A stretch of 34,573 nt of DNA from NCBI GenBank assembly GCA_013359335.1, contig JABWBZ010000004.1, forward strand, positions 1 through 34,573, read 5' to 3'. The translations under genes and the position numbers were made by a program. Positions 9,229 to 18,207 of the stretch are shown here, piece after piece; the first letter of the stretch is position 1; every line of letters starts with the position of its first letter. Below the pieces are notes generated by a model. The model was not told the DNA's origin, did not search any database, and saw only the letters and a program-made list of their open reading frames with translations. The stretch is from a bacterium (GTDB taxonomy: Bacteria > CLD3 > SB21).

Positions 9229-9681
9229 ATGTGGCAAAAACTCATTCGGACAAACGACGACGCAGCTGCGCTTGTATCGAGGCTGGCATTAGGCGGCGTG
9301 ATTTTTCCGCATGGCGCGCAGAAACTTTTCGGATGGTTTGGCGGGAAAGGCGTGAGCGGCACAATCGAATTTTTCGATCAGGTTTTGCATGTGGCGCCGG
9401 TTCTGACTTTCCTGGTTATCATGGCGGAATCGCTGGGCGCTTTGGCGCTCGTGATCGGCCTGGCGGGCCGCTTTATGGCGTTTAGCATCGGACTGGTCAT
9501 GTTAGGCGCAATGTATATCGTGCATTTTCGATGGGGATTTTTTATGAATTGGTATGCCAAACCGCAAGGCGAGGGCATCGAATATCATCTGTTGGCGCTA
9601 GGATTGGTCATTGCCATTATGATCAAAGGCAGCGGCCAGTGGTCCGTGGATCGCATACTTACCCAAAAATTTTCTAAATAG
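9229..9681 (+). CDS. DoxX family membrane protein
   Basis: RLALGGVIFPHGAQKLFGWFGGKG...; four TM helices; HFRWGFFMNW motif. Confidence 0.9.
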   Translation: MWQKLIRTNDDAAALVSRLALGGVIFPHGAQKLFGWFGGKGVSGTIEFFDQVLHVAPVLTFLVIMAESLGALALVIGLAGRFMAFSIGLVMLGAMYIVHFRWGFFMNWYAKPQGEGIEYHLLALGLVIAIMIKGSGQWSVDRILTQKFSK

Positions 9682-9723
9682 TTTTTCCTTCCTTCCCCTG
9701 CTTGGACGAGAGAGGACGTTTTC

Positions 9724-9748
9724 GAAAGAGGCGTTCTCTTTCTTTTTT
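9724..9748 (+). terminator. Rho-independent terminator after DoxX gene
   Basis: GAAAGAG-GCGTT-CTCTTTC followed by TTTTTT. Confidence 0.6.
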
Positions 9749-9826
9749 GTTAATTCCTGAAACTTATCGCGATAACCTCCGTTAATGCTTGTGTCCAAAA
9801 AAGCAGTCTATCACGCAGGAGGTTTT

Positions 9827-10726
9827 ATGAAAAAAATATTGATTCCACTCATGGTTCTCGCGGTACTGGCTGTCTCAGCCTACGCCGGCGAGGCTGACCG
9901 CACCTTCGATAAAAAATTCAAAGTTTTATCCGGGGAAACATTTTATCTGACCACGGACGTCGGTTCGGTTTCGATCGAAGGTACCGAGTCCAATGAAGTG
10001 TCGATTTATGCCGAGATGCGCGGAAGCCAGAGGACGCTGGACGATTTTACGATTACGGCCGAACAAACTTCGCGCGGCGTGGAAGTCATCGGCAAAATGA
10101 AGCGCAGTTGGTTCCGTACGTCATGGAATATGGACGTTCACTACACTATCAAAGTTCCCAACGAATATAACATGTATCTCAGCACGGCCGGCGGCGATAT
10201 TGAAATTCAGTCAGTCAAAGGAAAAATCAAAGGTGAAACGTCCGGTGGAAATTTATCCCTGAATCAGGTCGAAGGCCAGGTCGATCTCGGCACGTCTGGC
10301 GGGAATATTCGCGTTGAGAAAACGAACGGCGACATCCGGATGATGACGTCCGGCGGCAATATCATGATCGCGGACGCGAAGGGTAAAGTTGACGTTTCAA
10401 CTTCCGGTGGACGGATTAAAATTCTGGACGTCGAAGGCGAAGTGCGGGCTGAAACATCCGGCGGCGATATTGACGTGCGCGTTCGTAAATCCAACGACGG
10501 TATTTTCGTAAAAACCTCGGGCGGCGATATTGATATCAGCGTTCCAAAAAGCACGGCGGCAACTTTGGATCTCTCCACCAGCGGCGGTGAGGTTGAATGC
10601 GACTTACCGATGACCATTTCCGGAAAAATCAGCGAAATGCGCATCAAGGGCAGCATCAACGGCGGTGGCAACGCTATCTATGCGCACACGTCGGGTGGCA
10701 ACGTTCATGTACGCGCGTTGGAATAA
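9827..10726 (+). CDS. DUF4097-family beta-strand repeat protein, secreted
   Basis: ORF 9785..10726; ATG at 9827 preceded by strong AGGAGG; signal peptide; tandem TSGG(N/D)I repeats. Confidence 0.88.
   Translation: MKKILIPLMVLAVLAVSAYAGEADRTFDKKFKVLSGETFYLTTDVGSVSIEGTESNEVSIYAEMRGSQRTLDDFTITAEQTSRGVEVIGKMKRSWFRTSWNMDVHYTIKVPNEYNMYLSTAGGDIEIQSVKGKIKGETSGGNLSLNQVEGQVDLGTSGGNIRVEKTNGDIRMMTSGGNIMIADAKGKVDVSTSGGRIKILDVEGEVRAETSGGDIDVRVRKSNDGIFVKTSGGDIDISVPKSTAATLDLSTSGGEVECDLPMTISGKISEMRIKGSINGGGNAIYAHTSGGNVHVRALE
10184..10600 (+). repeat. Intragenic tandem repeat, mostly 54-bp period (18 aa, T[SA]GG-x14)
   Basis: TAGGDIEIQSVKGKIKGE / TSGGNLSLNQVEGQVDLG / TSGGNIRVEKTNGDIRMM / TSGGNIMIADAKGKVDVS / TSGGRIKILDVEGEVRAE (18 aa each), then 20- and 21-aa units. 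Confidence 0.9.
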
Positions 10727-10751
10727 ATTCCTCCTTTGAATGAGAGTTAAG

Positions 10752-10790
10752 AAAAGGGATTGAATTTGAAATTAGTTCAATCCTTTTTTC
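10752..10790 (+). terminator. Rho-independent terminator after DUF4097 gene
   Basis: GGATTGAA (10757..10764) pairs with TTCAATCC (10776..10783), followed by TTTTTTC. Confidence 0.7.
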
Positions 10791-10853
10791 TTTTTTACGG
10801 ATTGATAATCGTCAATTGAATGGCTACTTTTAACGAACGACCCGTACCTAATC

Positions 10854-11330
10854 ATGAAATTGAAAATATTTTTAGCGGGACTTTGGATGGTTCCTTTTTT
10901 AATTCCATCCATTTATGTTCTGCATGATCAGCAGATGCAGAATGATTTTATCAGCCGCGACCGGATGCTCCTGATAGGGTTTTGGATAGCATCGATCGTC
11001 ATCGGATTGATTTCCGGGCGTTATCTGACCGTTAAAGTTCGATCCTCTGAGCAGCGCGTCTTGAAAACAACGGTGATTTGCGGATACTTGCTCGGGTATG
11101 TTGTCGTGATGGGGATTTTTATTATCGGTTATTTAATTTACGGATGGACTTCAGTCAATTTACGAGGGCCGGAAAGCCTCATGGCGTATTCCAATATTGC
11201 AGGAATTTATTGGGGAGCATTCAAACAATCGCTGGGATGGACGTTGTCGTGTTTCTGGATTCCGATGGCCGGTATTTGGGGCGGAGAATCGATTGGCCAT
11301 AAAATGAAAAAGCTCGAGAAAGCATCATGA
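10854..11330 (+). CDS. Hypothetical membrane protein
   Basis: Four hydrophobic segments; 4-bp overlap with the downstream peptidase ORF. Confidence 0.7.
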   Translation: MKLKIFLAGLWMVPFLIPSIYVLHDQQMQNDFISRDRMLLIGFWIASIVIGLISGRYLTVKVRSSEQRVLKTTVICGYLLGYVVVMGIFIIGYLIYGWTSVNLRGPESLMAYSNIAGIYWGAFKQSLGWTLSCFWIPMAGIWGGESIGHKMKKLEKAS

Positions 11331-12988
11331 GAAAATTTTTTAAATGGACAGCAATAGTTATTGGATTTCTCGCCATCATTGCCATAAGCGTGTATCTATA
11401 TCTGGATGCGCGCTATGCATTGCCTGGCAAATACACGACAGGCGGACCTTTGCCGGCCAATCAAAAATCGTTCGATGTTACGTCGTACGACATTCATTTG
11501 AATATCGATTCGAAGGAACATTCCATAGACGGATTGGTCATCGTAACGCTGCAAACTTTATCAACGCTGCCGGAAGTTGAATTGGATTTTTTGAATACAT
11601 TTACCGTTTCCGGTGTAGAAGTTGACGGATCGGAAGCCGGATTTAAACATCAAAATAATAAGCTCTGGATCATGCCTGACCATGAATTATCTGCCGGCGC
11701 GAAAAAGGCCATTAAAATTAGTTATTCCGGGAAACCTTTGACGGCGCTTTATCCGCCGTGGCTGGGCGGATTCAATTGGTCGAAAGACGGCGACGGCAAC
11801 GACTGGATCGGTCTCTCGTGCCAGGGAGAAGGCGCTAAAATCTGGCTTCCGTGCAAAGACCATCCTTCGGATGAGCCGGACAGCGTGACATTACATATTA
11901 CGGTTCCCGACGGATATTATTGTGCATCAAACGGTTTGTTGCGGTCGGTTACAACCGTACAGAACGGCAGCAAAACTTTTTATTGGGGAACGAATTATCC
12001 GATCAATCTTTACGATATTACGATCAATATTGCCAAATATGAAATTGCGCAGCGCGAATATATTTCAACATCGGGCAGCGTCATGCCTGTGTATTATTAT
12101 GTTTTGCCGCAAAATCGAAACCGTGCCGATTCGCTGATCAATATGGCAGTCGATATGTTGTATACGTACCGTAAATTTTTTGGCGAATATCCATTCGTCA
12201 ACGAAAAATTTGCCGTTGTCGAGACGGATTACCTCGGCATGGAACATCAGACGGTCAATTCTTATGGCAATCGTTATCGGTATGAAACGATTCAGGGAAA
12301 TACGTTTGACGCATTGATGCTGCATGAAATGGGGCACGAATGGTGGGGCAATAAAGTAACCGTGAGTGATTGGGCTGATTTTTGGATTCATGAAGGAATT
12401 TGCACCTATGGCGAAGCGCTGTACCATCTTGAAAAATCGGGGGAAGCGGGTTATCATGAATATATGGCTGGAATTCTTCATCAGGTCAAAAATACTAAAC
12501 CGATAGTTGCCGGTCGCGACGTCAATTCATTTCAATCCTATCATCCCGACATTTACAATAAAGGCGCGGTACTTTTGCACAGCCTGCGTTTTCTCCTCGG
12601 TGATTCTGTTTTATTTAAAATCATAAACGATTTTGCAACCGATTCGAATTACACCTATCAGCATCATGTGTCAACCGATGATTTTATCAGGGTCGTTGAG
12701 TTAAATGCCGGCGCCGCATGGACGCCTTTTATAACGTCATTTTTATATACGACACAGATGCCGGAAGTAGTCATAATGCGCACTGACGAGCGCAAGTATT
12801 CATTGCAACTCGATGGCGTTGATTTTGAATTGCCGTTGGAAGTTAAAACTGAAGCCGGCGTCCAGAAAATGGCCATCGGACGAAATCCGGTTGCTATGAC
12901 TTCGGATATTTTGCCCGTTGTAGACGAGCGTAACTGGTTCCTGAAAAAAATTAAGTTGATCGATGAAACTCAAAAACAGCAGCAATAA
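11327..12988 (+). CDS. M1-family metallopeptidase (aminopeptidase-like), membrane-anchored
   Basis: HEMGHEWWGN...WIHEG (HExxH-x18-E) and YLGMEHQTV exopeptidase-type motif; N-terminal TM. Confidence 0.93.
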   Translation: MRKFFKWTAIVIGFLAIIAISVYLYLDARYALPGKYTTGGPLPANQKSFDVTSYDIHLNIDSKEHSIDGLVIVTLQTLSTLPEVELDFLNTFTVSGVEVDGSEAGFKHQNNKLWIMPDHELSAGAKKAIKISYSGKPLTALYPPWLGGFNWSKDGDGNDWIGLSCQGEGAKIWLPCKDHPSDEPDSVTLHITVPDGYYCASNGLLRSVTTVQNGSKTFYWGTNYPINLYDITINIAKYEIAQREYISTSGSVMPVYYYVLPQNRNRADSLINMAVDMLYTYRKFFGEYPFVNEKFAVVETDYLGMEHQTVNSYGNRYRYETIQGNTFDALMLHEMGHEWWGNKVTVSDWADFWIHEGICTYGEALYHLEKSGEAGYHEYMAGILHQVKNTKPIVAGRDVNSFQSYHPDIYNKGAVLLHSLRFLLGDSVLFKIINDFATDSNYTYQHHVSTDDFIRVVELNAGAAWTPFITSFLYTTQMPEVVIMRTDERKYSLQLDGVDFELPLEVKTEAGVQKMAIGRNPVAMTSDILPVVDERNWFLKKIKLIDETQKQQQ

Positions 12989-13283
12989 ATATTACAAAAT
13001 ATGGGAAGTGGTGGACGATATTCCGTACGGCAAAGTGGCGACTTACGGTCAAGTGGCGCGCATGGCGGGATTCCCGTCACATGCAAGGTTAGCCGGATAC
13101 GCGCTGCACCATCTGCCGGAAGGTTCATCCTTTCCATGGTTCCGCGTGGTCAATTCGCAGGGCAGAATTTCGTTTCCAAAAAACACCCCGATGTACAAAC
13201 AACAAAAAAAATTGCTCGAAAAAGAAAAAATCGTTTTTATCAACGATCGCGTCGATATGAAAAAATATCAATGGAAAAAGTAA
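12963..13283 (+). CDS. Alkyltransferase-like protein (MGMT-fold, no catalytic Cys)
   Basis: IPYGKVATYGQVARMAGFPSHARLAGYAL...PWFRVVNSQGRIS; the MGMT PCHR motif is PWFR. Overlaps the M1 stop by 26 nt. Confidence 0.88.
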   Translation: MKLKNSSNKYYKIWEVVDDIPYGKVATYGQVARMAGFPSHARLAGYALHHLPEGSSFPWFRVVNSQGRISFPKNTPMYKQQKKLLEKEKIVFINDRVDMKKYQWKK

Positions 13284-13361
13284 TACCTGTTTAGGGCATT
13301 TGATCGGTGAGGGAAACCTGTTTAATTATCTGACCATTTAAAACTTTATTAAGAAAGACCT

Positions 13362-14636
13362 ATGAAAAAAATAATTGTACTGATCGCAGCCATGATCCTG
13401 CCTTTAAAGGCACAGGAACAAAAAAAAGACGTGACGTATTATTTTCAACAGGCCGTCGCAGCCTATGAGGCTAAAAATTTTCCGTCATTTCTTGATAATA
13501 TGCTGGAGGCAAATAAGCTCCGTCAACATTCACCGAGAATAATCCTCAACCTTGCTTCGGCGTACGCCGTCAATGGCCGGAAAGACAAAGCGATCGCCTG
13601 CCTCGATCAACTCGGACAAATGGGTTTATCGTACGCGGCCGTAGCGAAAGACAGTGATTTTGTCGCCATGTTTAACGATGAAGCTTTTAAAAAAGCCATC
13701 AAAAAATTCGAGGATAATAAGCTTCCGGTCAATCGCAGCGAAGTGGCGTTTAGTTTGCCCGAAAAAGATCTGATCACTGAGGGCGTCGCCTACGATCCGG
13801 TTGATAAAACTTTTTATGTCGGCAGTATTCACAAAAAGAAAATTGTCCAACGCGATGCATCCGGAAATGTGAGCGATTTTTCCGTACCGGAAGACGGGTT
13901 ATTCAGCGTGATGGGAATGAAAGTTGACGCCGAACGGCGAATCCTGTGGGTAGCAACGTCGGCGACGCCGCAAATGGATGGCTTTATGAAAGAGAACGAA
14001 AATCAAACCGCTGTACTCAAATATGATCTTAAGACCAAAAAACTTCTCAAAAAATATTTACCTCCGGCCAATACCGGCGCGCACTGGTTTGGAGATTTGG
14101 TGGTCGCTTCAAACGGCGACGTGTACATTTCCGACAGCCGTCCGCAAGGTATTTATCGGATCGATTTTAAGAAGGATGAATTGTCGGAGTTTTTGCCGAA
14201 AGGATATTTTAGTTCGCCGCAAGGCATTACTTTCAGCAATGACGAAAAATATTTATTCGTTGCGGACTACGCGCTCGGAATTTTTCGCATTGATATGAAA
14301 ACCAAGTCGTGTGAACAATTAAAAGTTGCGTTGGATGTCTGTGCGCTCGGGATTGATGGCATGTATGGCTACCAAGATCAGTTGATAGTGATCCAAAATG
14401 GAGTCAACCCGCATCGAATTGCGCGGTTTAAACTCAGTAACACTTTCGATCATATCGATTCGTATGAAAAGTTGGAAGCGAATCATTCAGCGTTTGACGA
14501 ACCTACGCTTGGCGTGATCATAGGTGATGAATTCTTTTTTATAGCGAATAGCCAGTGGGGAAGTTTTGACAAGGAAAATAAAATTCTTCCGATGGATCGT
14601 TTAAAAAATCCTGTCGTGCTTAAATTAAAATTATAG
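13362..14636 (+). CDS. TPR plus SMP-30/gluconolactonase-like beta-propeller protein, secreted
   Basis: Signal peptide, TPR-like N-terminus, then ITEGVAYDPVDKTFYVGSIHKKKIV...GDVYISDSRPQGIYRID...SPQGITFSNDEKYLFVADYALGIFRID. Confidence 0.8.
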   Translation: MKKIIVLIAAMILPLKAQEQKKDVTYYFQQAVAAYEAKNFPSFLDNMLEANKLRQHSPRIILNLASAYAVNGRKDKAIACLDQLGQMGLSYAAVAKDSDFVAMFNDEAFKKAIKKFEDNKLPVNRSEVAFSLPEKDLITEGVAYDPVDKTFYVGSIHKKKIVQRDASGNVSDFSVPEDGLFSVMGMKVDAERRILWVATSATPQMDGFMKENENQTAVLKYDLKTKKLLKKYLPPANTGAHWFGDLVVASNGDVYISDSRPQGIYRIDFKKDELSEFLPKGYFSSPQGITFSNDEKYLFVADYALGIFRIDMKTKSCEQLKVALDVCALGIDGMYGYQDQLIVIQNGVNPHRIARFKLSNTFDHIDSYEKLEANHSAFDEPTLGVIIGDEFFFIANSQWGSFDKENKILPMDRLKNPVVLKLKL

Positions 14637-14736
14637 ATCCGGCCTGAAACAGGCGAATCCGTATTTCCTTGATTACAACGCGTGAACATCCTATTTTGCA
14701 CGACCGAATTTTCCAACATGGGATGTTTGCGCAAAT

Positions 14737-15699
14737 ATGCCGATGGTTTCACGTTCTACGTACGTACCTCCTTTTTTATTTTCAAACGGACACATTCAAT
14801 CGATTTATCCCACTTTATTCAGAAAAGTTAAATCCGTGTCCTATACGCGTGAGCGGATCGACACGCCGGACGGCGATTTTATCGATATTGATTGGCTGAA
14901 AAACGGTTCGGGCCGTTTGGCTATTTTGTCTCACGGACTTGAAGGCAATACCGATCGTGCTTACATGCACGGCATGGCACGGGCTTTAAGCGGTCAAGGG
15001 TGGGACGCGTTGGCGTGGAATTTTCGCGGATGCAGCGGCGAGATGAATCGGCAATTACGTTTTTATCACAGCGGGGCCACGGAAGATCTCGACGCCGTCG
15101 TGCAGCATGCCATTCGTACGGATCGCTACGATGCGATCGTCATGATTGGTTTTAGCATGGGCGGTAATCTGACGTTGAAATATATCGGCGAACGGGGCGA
15201 AGCATTGCCGCCGCCGATCCAACGCGCCGTTGCATTTTCAGTTCCGTGCGACCTCAAGTCCAGCGCTATTGAAATGGCTAAAAAAACAAATCAGATTTAT
15301 ATGAAACGTTTTCTCCGGCTGCTGCATGAGAAAGTGCGGGCCAAGATGCAGCAGTTTCCCGAAAAAATTGACGACGAAAATTTTGAAACGATTAGGGATT
15401 TTCAGGGATTTGACGATCGATATACCGCGCCGCTTCACGGTTTTGAAGACGCCGAAGATTATTGGGCGAAAGCCAGTTGTAAATCATTTCTCAAAAACAT
15501 TAGGATCCCGTCGCTGCTGGTCAATGCGCAAAATGATCCGTTTCTCGGGAAAGAGTGTTTTCCGTACGAAGCGGCCGCTGCGAATTCGAATTTTTTTCTA
15601 GAAGTTCCTCGATCGGGCGGACATGTCGGATTCATTCGTTTTAACAGTGACGGAATGTATTGGTCTGAAAAAAGAGCAATGGAATTTATTGAATTATAA
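14737..15699 (+). CDS. Alpha/beta hydrolase, YheT family
   Basis: [22 protein letters not shown]...[11 protein letters not shown]...[15 protein letters not shown]...ND..F. Confidence 0.9.
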   Translation: MPMVSRSTYVPPFLFSNGHIQSIYPTLFRKVKSVSYTRERIDTPDGDFIDIDWLKNGSGRLAILSHGLEGNTDRAYMHGMARALSGQGWDALAWNFRGCSGEMNRQLRFYHSGATEDLDAVVQHAIRTDRYDAIVMIGFSMGGNLTLKYIGERGEALPPPIQRAVAFSVPCDLKSSAIEMAKKTNQIYMKRFLRLLHEKVRAKMQQFPEKIDDENFETIRDFQGFDDRYTAPLHGFEDAEDYWAKASCKSFLKNIRIPSLLVNAQNDPFLGKECFPYEAAAANSNFFLEVPRSGGHVGFIRFNSDGMYWSEKRAMEFIEL

Positions 15700-15715
15700 A
15701 ATTAAGGATGGAATA

Positions 15716-17251
15716 ATGGCCGAAAAAAAATCATTTTTTTATCGTGTGCTGGACTGGGTCGAGAAAGCCGGCAATTTTTTACCGCATCCGATGACGCTGT
15801 TTGCTAGTTTTGCCGTAATGGTTGTCATCGCGTCGGGCATCGTATCGCTATTCGACGTTTCAGTTATTCATCCCGGAACCGGTGAAACGATTCGCCCGGT
15901 TAATTTATTGACCGGCGACGGCTTGCGCTACATCATGACGAGCATGGTGACCAATTTTACCGGATTTGCGCCGCTGGGTACCGTATTGGTTGCGCTTTTG
16001 GGTATTGGTGTTGCCGAAGGCTCTGGCTTATTATCGTCGCTGATACGTCTGATGGTCACGTCTGCACCACCGCGGTTATTGACCGTCGTGCTGGTTTTTT
16101 GCGGCGTGATGTCGAATGCGGCTTCGGAAGTCGGATATGTCTTGTTGGTGCCGCTGGCCGGGATTATTTTTCTCGCCGTGGGTCGCCATCCTTTGGCCGG
16201 TATGGCCGCGGCGTTTGCCGGCGTTTCCGGAGGTTATAGCGCGAATCTGGTGTTGGGCACTGTTGATCCGTTGCTGTCGGGAATTTCTCAGGAAGCGGCG
16301 CGCATTGTGGATCCCGCGTATCTAGTGAATCCAGCGTGCAATTATTATTTCATGGCCGTTTCGACGTTCATATTGACTATTGCCGGTACTTTTGTAAGTG
16401 AAAAAATCGTAGAACCGCGGCTTGGAAAATATACCGGCGATGAAAAACCGATGACGATCGAAACTTTAACTTCGGCCGAAAGAAGAGGATTACGGTTTGC
16501 TTTTTATACGTGCGTAATATTTACCATATTTTTGATATGGTCCGTCCTTCCGGCAAATGGCTGGCCGTTGATGGGAGTTTTGCTCGATCCTAAAACCGGC
16601 GGCATTCTTCATTCGCCGTTTCTATCCGGCATTGTGGCCATTATTTTTATAGGAGCCGGAATTTCCGGAGTCATGTACGGCATTGGAGCCGGAACCATTA
16701 AAAAAGACAACGACGTTGCCAATGCGATGGGTAAAGCGATGTCGACGATGGGCTCCTATATTGCGCTCGTTTTTTGCGCAGCGCAGTTTGTCGCCTATTT
16801 TCAGCAGTCTAAGTTGGGGTTGATTCTGGCCGTCGAAGGAGCGGAAATCCTGAAAAGCATCGGATTGCCGGCGATTCCGTTATTGCTGATATTTATTCTC
16901 GTTTCGGCAAGCATTAATATGATGATGGGCAGTGCGTCGGCCAAGTGGGCGATCATGGCGCCCGTGTTTGTTCCGATGTTTATGTTGCTCGGTTACACGC
17001 CCGAAATAACGCAGACAGCCTACCGAATCGGCGATTCGGTGACGAATGTGATTTCCCCCATGATGTCGTATTTTGCATTGATCGTGGCGTACATTCAAAA
17101 ATATTCGAAAACGGCAGGAATGGGAACGGTGATTTCGACGATGGCGCCATACAGCGTCGTGTTCTTGATCGTATGGTCGTTGCTGTTTGCAATTTTTATC
17201 GGATTTGATATTCCGGTGGGACCGGGGAGCCGGTTACGTTTGGCGGAATAG
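15716..17251 (+). CDS. AbgT-family transporter
   Basis: ORF starts at 15623, but ATG at 15716 has an RBS (AAGGATGGA) and lies after the hydrolase stop. [56 protein letters not shown]. Confidence 0.93.
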   Translation: MAEKKSFFYRVLDWVEKAGNFLPHPMTLFASFAVMVVIASGIVSLFDVSVIHPGTGETIRPVNLLTGDGLRYIMTSMVTNFTGFAPLGTVLVALLGIGVAEGSGLLSSLIRLMVTSAPPRLLTVVLVFCGVMSNAASEVGYVLLVPLAGIIFLAVGRHPLAGMAAAFAGVSGGYSANLVLGTVDPLLSGISQEAARIVDPAYLVNPACNYYFMAVSTFILTIAGTFVSEKIVEPRLGKYTGDEKPMTIETLTSAERRGLRFAFYTCVIFTIFLIWSVLPANGWPLMGVLLDPKTGGILHSPFLSGIVAIIFIGAGISGVMYGIGAGTIKKDNDVANAMGKAMSTMGSYIALVFCAAQFVAYFQQSKLGLILAVEGAEILKSIGLPAIPLLLIFILVSASINMMMGSASAKWAIMAPVFVPMFMLLGYTPEITQTAYRIGDSVTNVISPMMSYFALIVAYIQKYSKTAGMGTVISTMAPYSVVFLIVWSLLFAIFIGFDIPVGPGSRLRLAE

Positions 17252-17275
17252 TAAAAAATTTTCTCTGTGGATTTT

Positions 17276-17310
17276 AAATGGGATAACAGATAGGGTTATC
17301 CCATTTTTTT
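17276..17310 (+). terminator. Rho-independent terminator for AbgT gene
   Basis: AAATGGGATAAC-AGATAGG-GTTATCCCATTT followed by TTTT; the right arm overlaps the stop of the convergent DUF58 CDS. Confidence 0.9.
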
Positions 17311-18192
17311 TCGTTTGGTGAGATATTCCAATAACGCTGTATCATAGGGCGTGCGGGTATCGAGCAACACGTGATCGATATTGTTTTCACGACATTCTTT
17401 CCGGTAGCGGTCGAGAAAAAGCCGCATCTGTTCGCGGTAATTGGAGCGGATGTGCCACGGCTGCGTTTGAATACGTTCTTTCGTTTCCATGTCCTCAAAA
17501 ATCACGTCGCCGCTGTAAGCAAATTCCCTTTCTTGCGGATCGAGTATTTGGAATACGATGACTTCATGCCCGCGATGGCGAAAGTGTTTCAGTCCCGTCA
17601 AAACTTTTTCCGGATCATCGAACAAATCGCTGATGAGTATAATCAGGCCGCGCCGTTTGATCCGTTCAGCGATCTCGTGCAAAACCGGCGATATTTCTGT
17701 TTCATCGCTCGTGTGGGAATGCGCCAGAGATTCCTGAATGGTTTTCAAATAACTCAACGTTGATCGCGGGGGAAGGAACTTCGTGATTTTAGTGTCGAAT
17801 AACGTCAGGCCGACGGCGTCGCGCTGATGAATCATCAGATAAGACAATGACGCGGCAAGGCACGCGCCGTATTCAAGTTTGGTCATAGCAGCGGACGTAA
17901 AACCCATCGATCCGCTCGTGTCCAGGATGACATACGCTTTAAGATTGGTTTCCTCTTCGTAGCGTTTGACATAATACCGTGACGTGCGTCCGTACACCTT
18001 CCAGTCGATGGACCGGATTTCATCGCCGGGCATATATTGGCGGTGTTCGGCGAATTCGACGCTGAAGCCGTGATAAGGGCTTTTGTGCAGGCCGGTAATG
18101 AATCCTTCGACGACCAAACGTGCTTTGATCTCGAGGTTGGAAAGCTTGGCGATGATTTCCGGTTTTAAATATTTTTCGTAATCGGTACTGAT
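17296..18192 (-). CDS. DUF58 (VWA-like) domain protein; start codon uncertain
   Basis: GFITGLHKSPYHGFSVEFAEHRQYMPGDEIRSIDWKVYGRTSRYYVKRYEEETNLKAYVILDTSGSM. The track start is TTG at 18117, but family-like sequence (STDYEKYLKPEIIAKLSNLEIKARLVVEG) extends upstream to an ATC at 18192. Confidence 0.85.
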   Translation of the reverse strand: MSTDYEKYLKPEIIAKLSNLEIKARLVVEGFITGLHKSPYHGFSVEFAEHRQYMPGDEIRSIDWKVYGRTSRYYVKRYEEETNLKAYVILDTSGSMGFTSAAMTKLEYGACLAASLSYLMIHQRDAVGLTLFDTKITKFLPPRSTLSYLKTIQESLAHSHTSDETEISPVLHEIAERIKRRGLIILISDLFDDPEKVLTGLKHFRHRGHEVIVFQILDPQEREFAYSGDVIFEDMETKERIQTQPWHIRSNYREQMRLFLDRYRKECRENNIDHVLLDTRTPYDTALLEYLTKRKKMG

Positions 18193-18207
18193 AGATTTAT
18201 TCGGATT

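Noticed and set aside
10264-10671. 135-aa minus-strand ORF antisense to the DUF4097 gene
   Set aside because: It is a mirror of the TSGG repeat codons (repetitive 'PPDV' pattern), with no RBS or family resemblance.
14642-14654. Short hairpin GCCTG-AAA-CAGGC after the SMP-30-like gene
   Set aside because: Only a 5-bp stem and no T-run; too weak to call a terminator.
14685-14727. Inverted repeat AACATCC...GGATGTT upstream of the YheT-like gene
   Set aside because: Seven-bp arms with a 29-nt loop, no T-tract; plausible by chance.
15623-15715. Apparent 77-bp overlap between hydrolase and AbgT ORFs
   Set aside because: The AbgT ATG at 15716 has a good RBS, and transporter homology begins there, so the overlap is an ORF-extension artefact.
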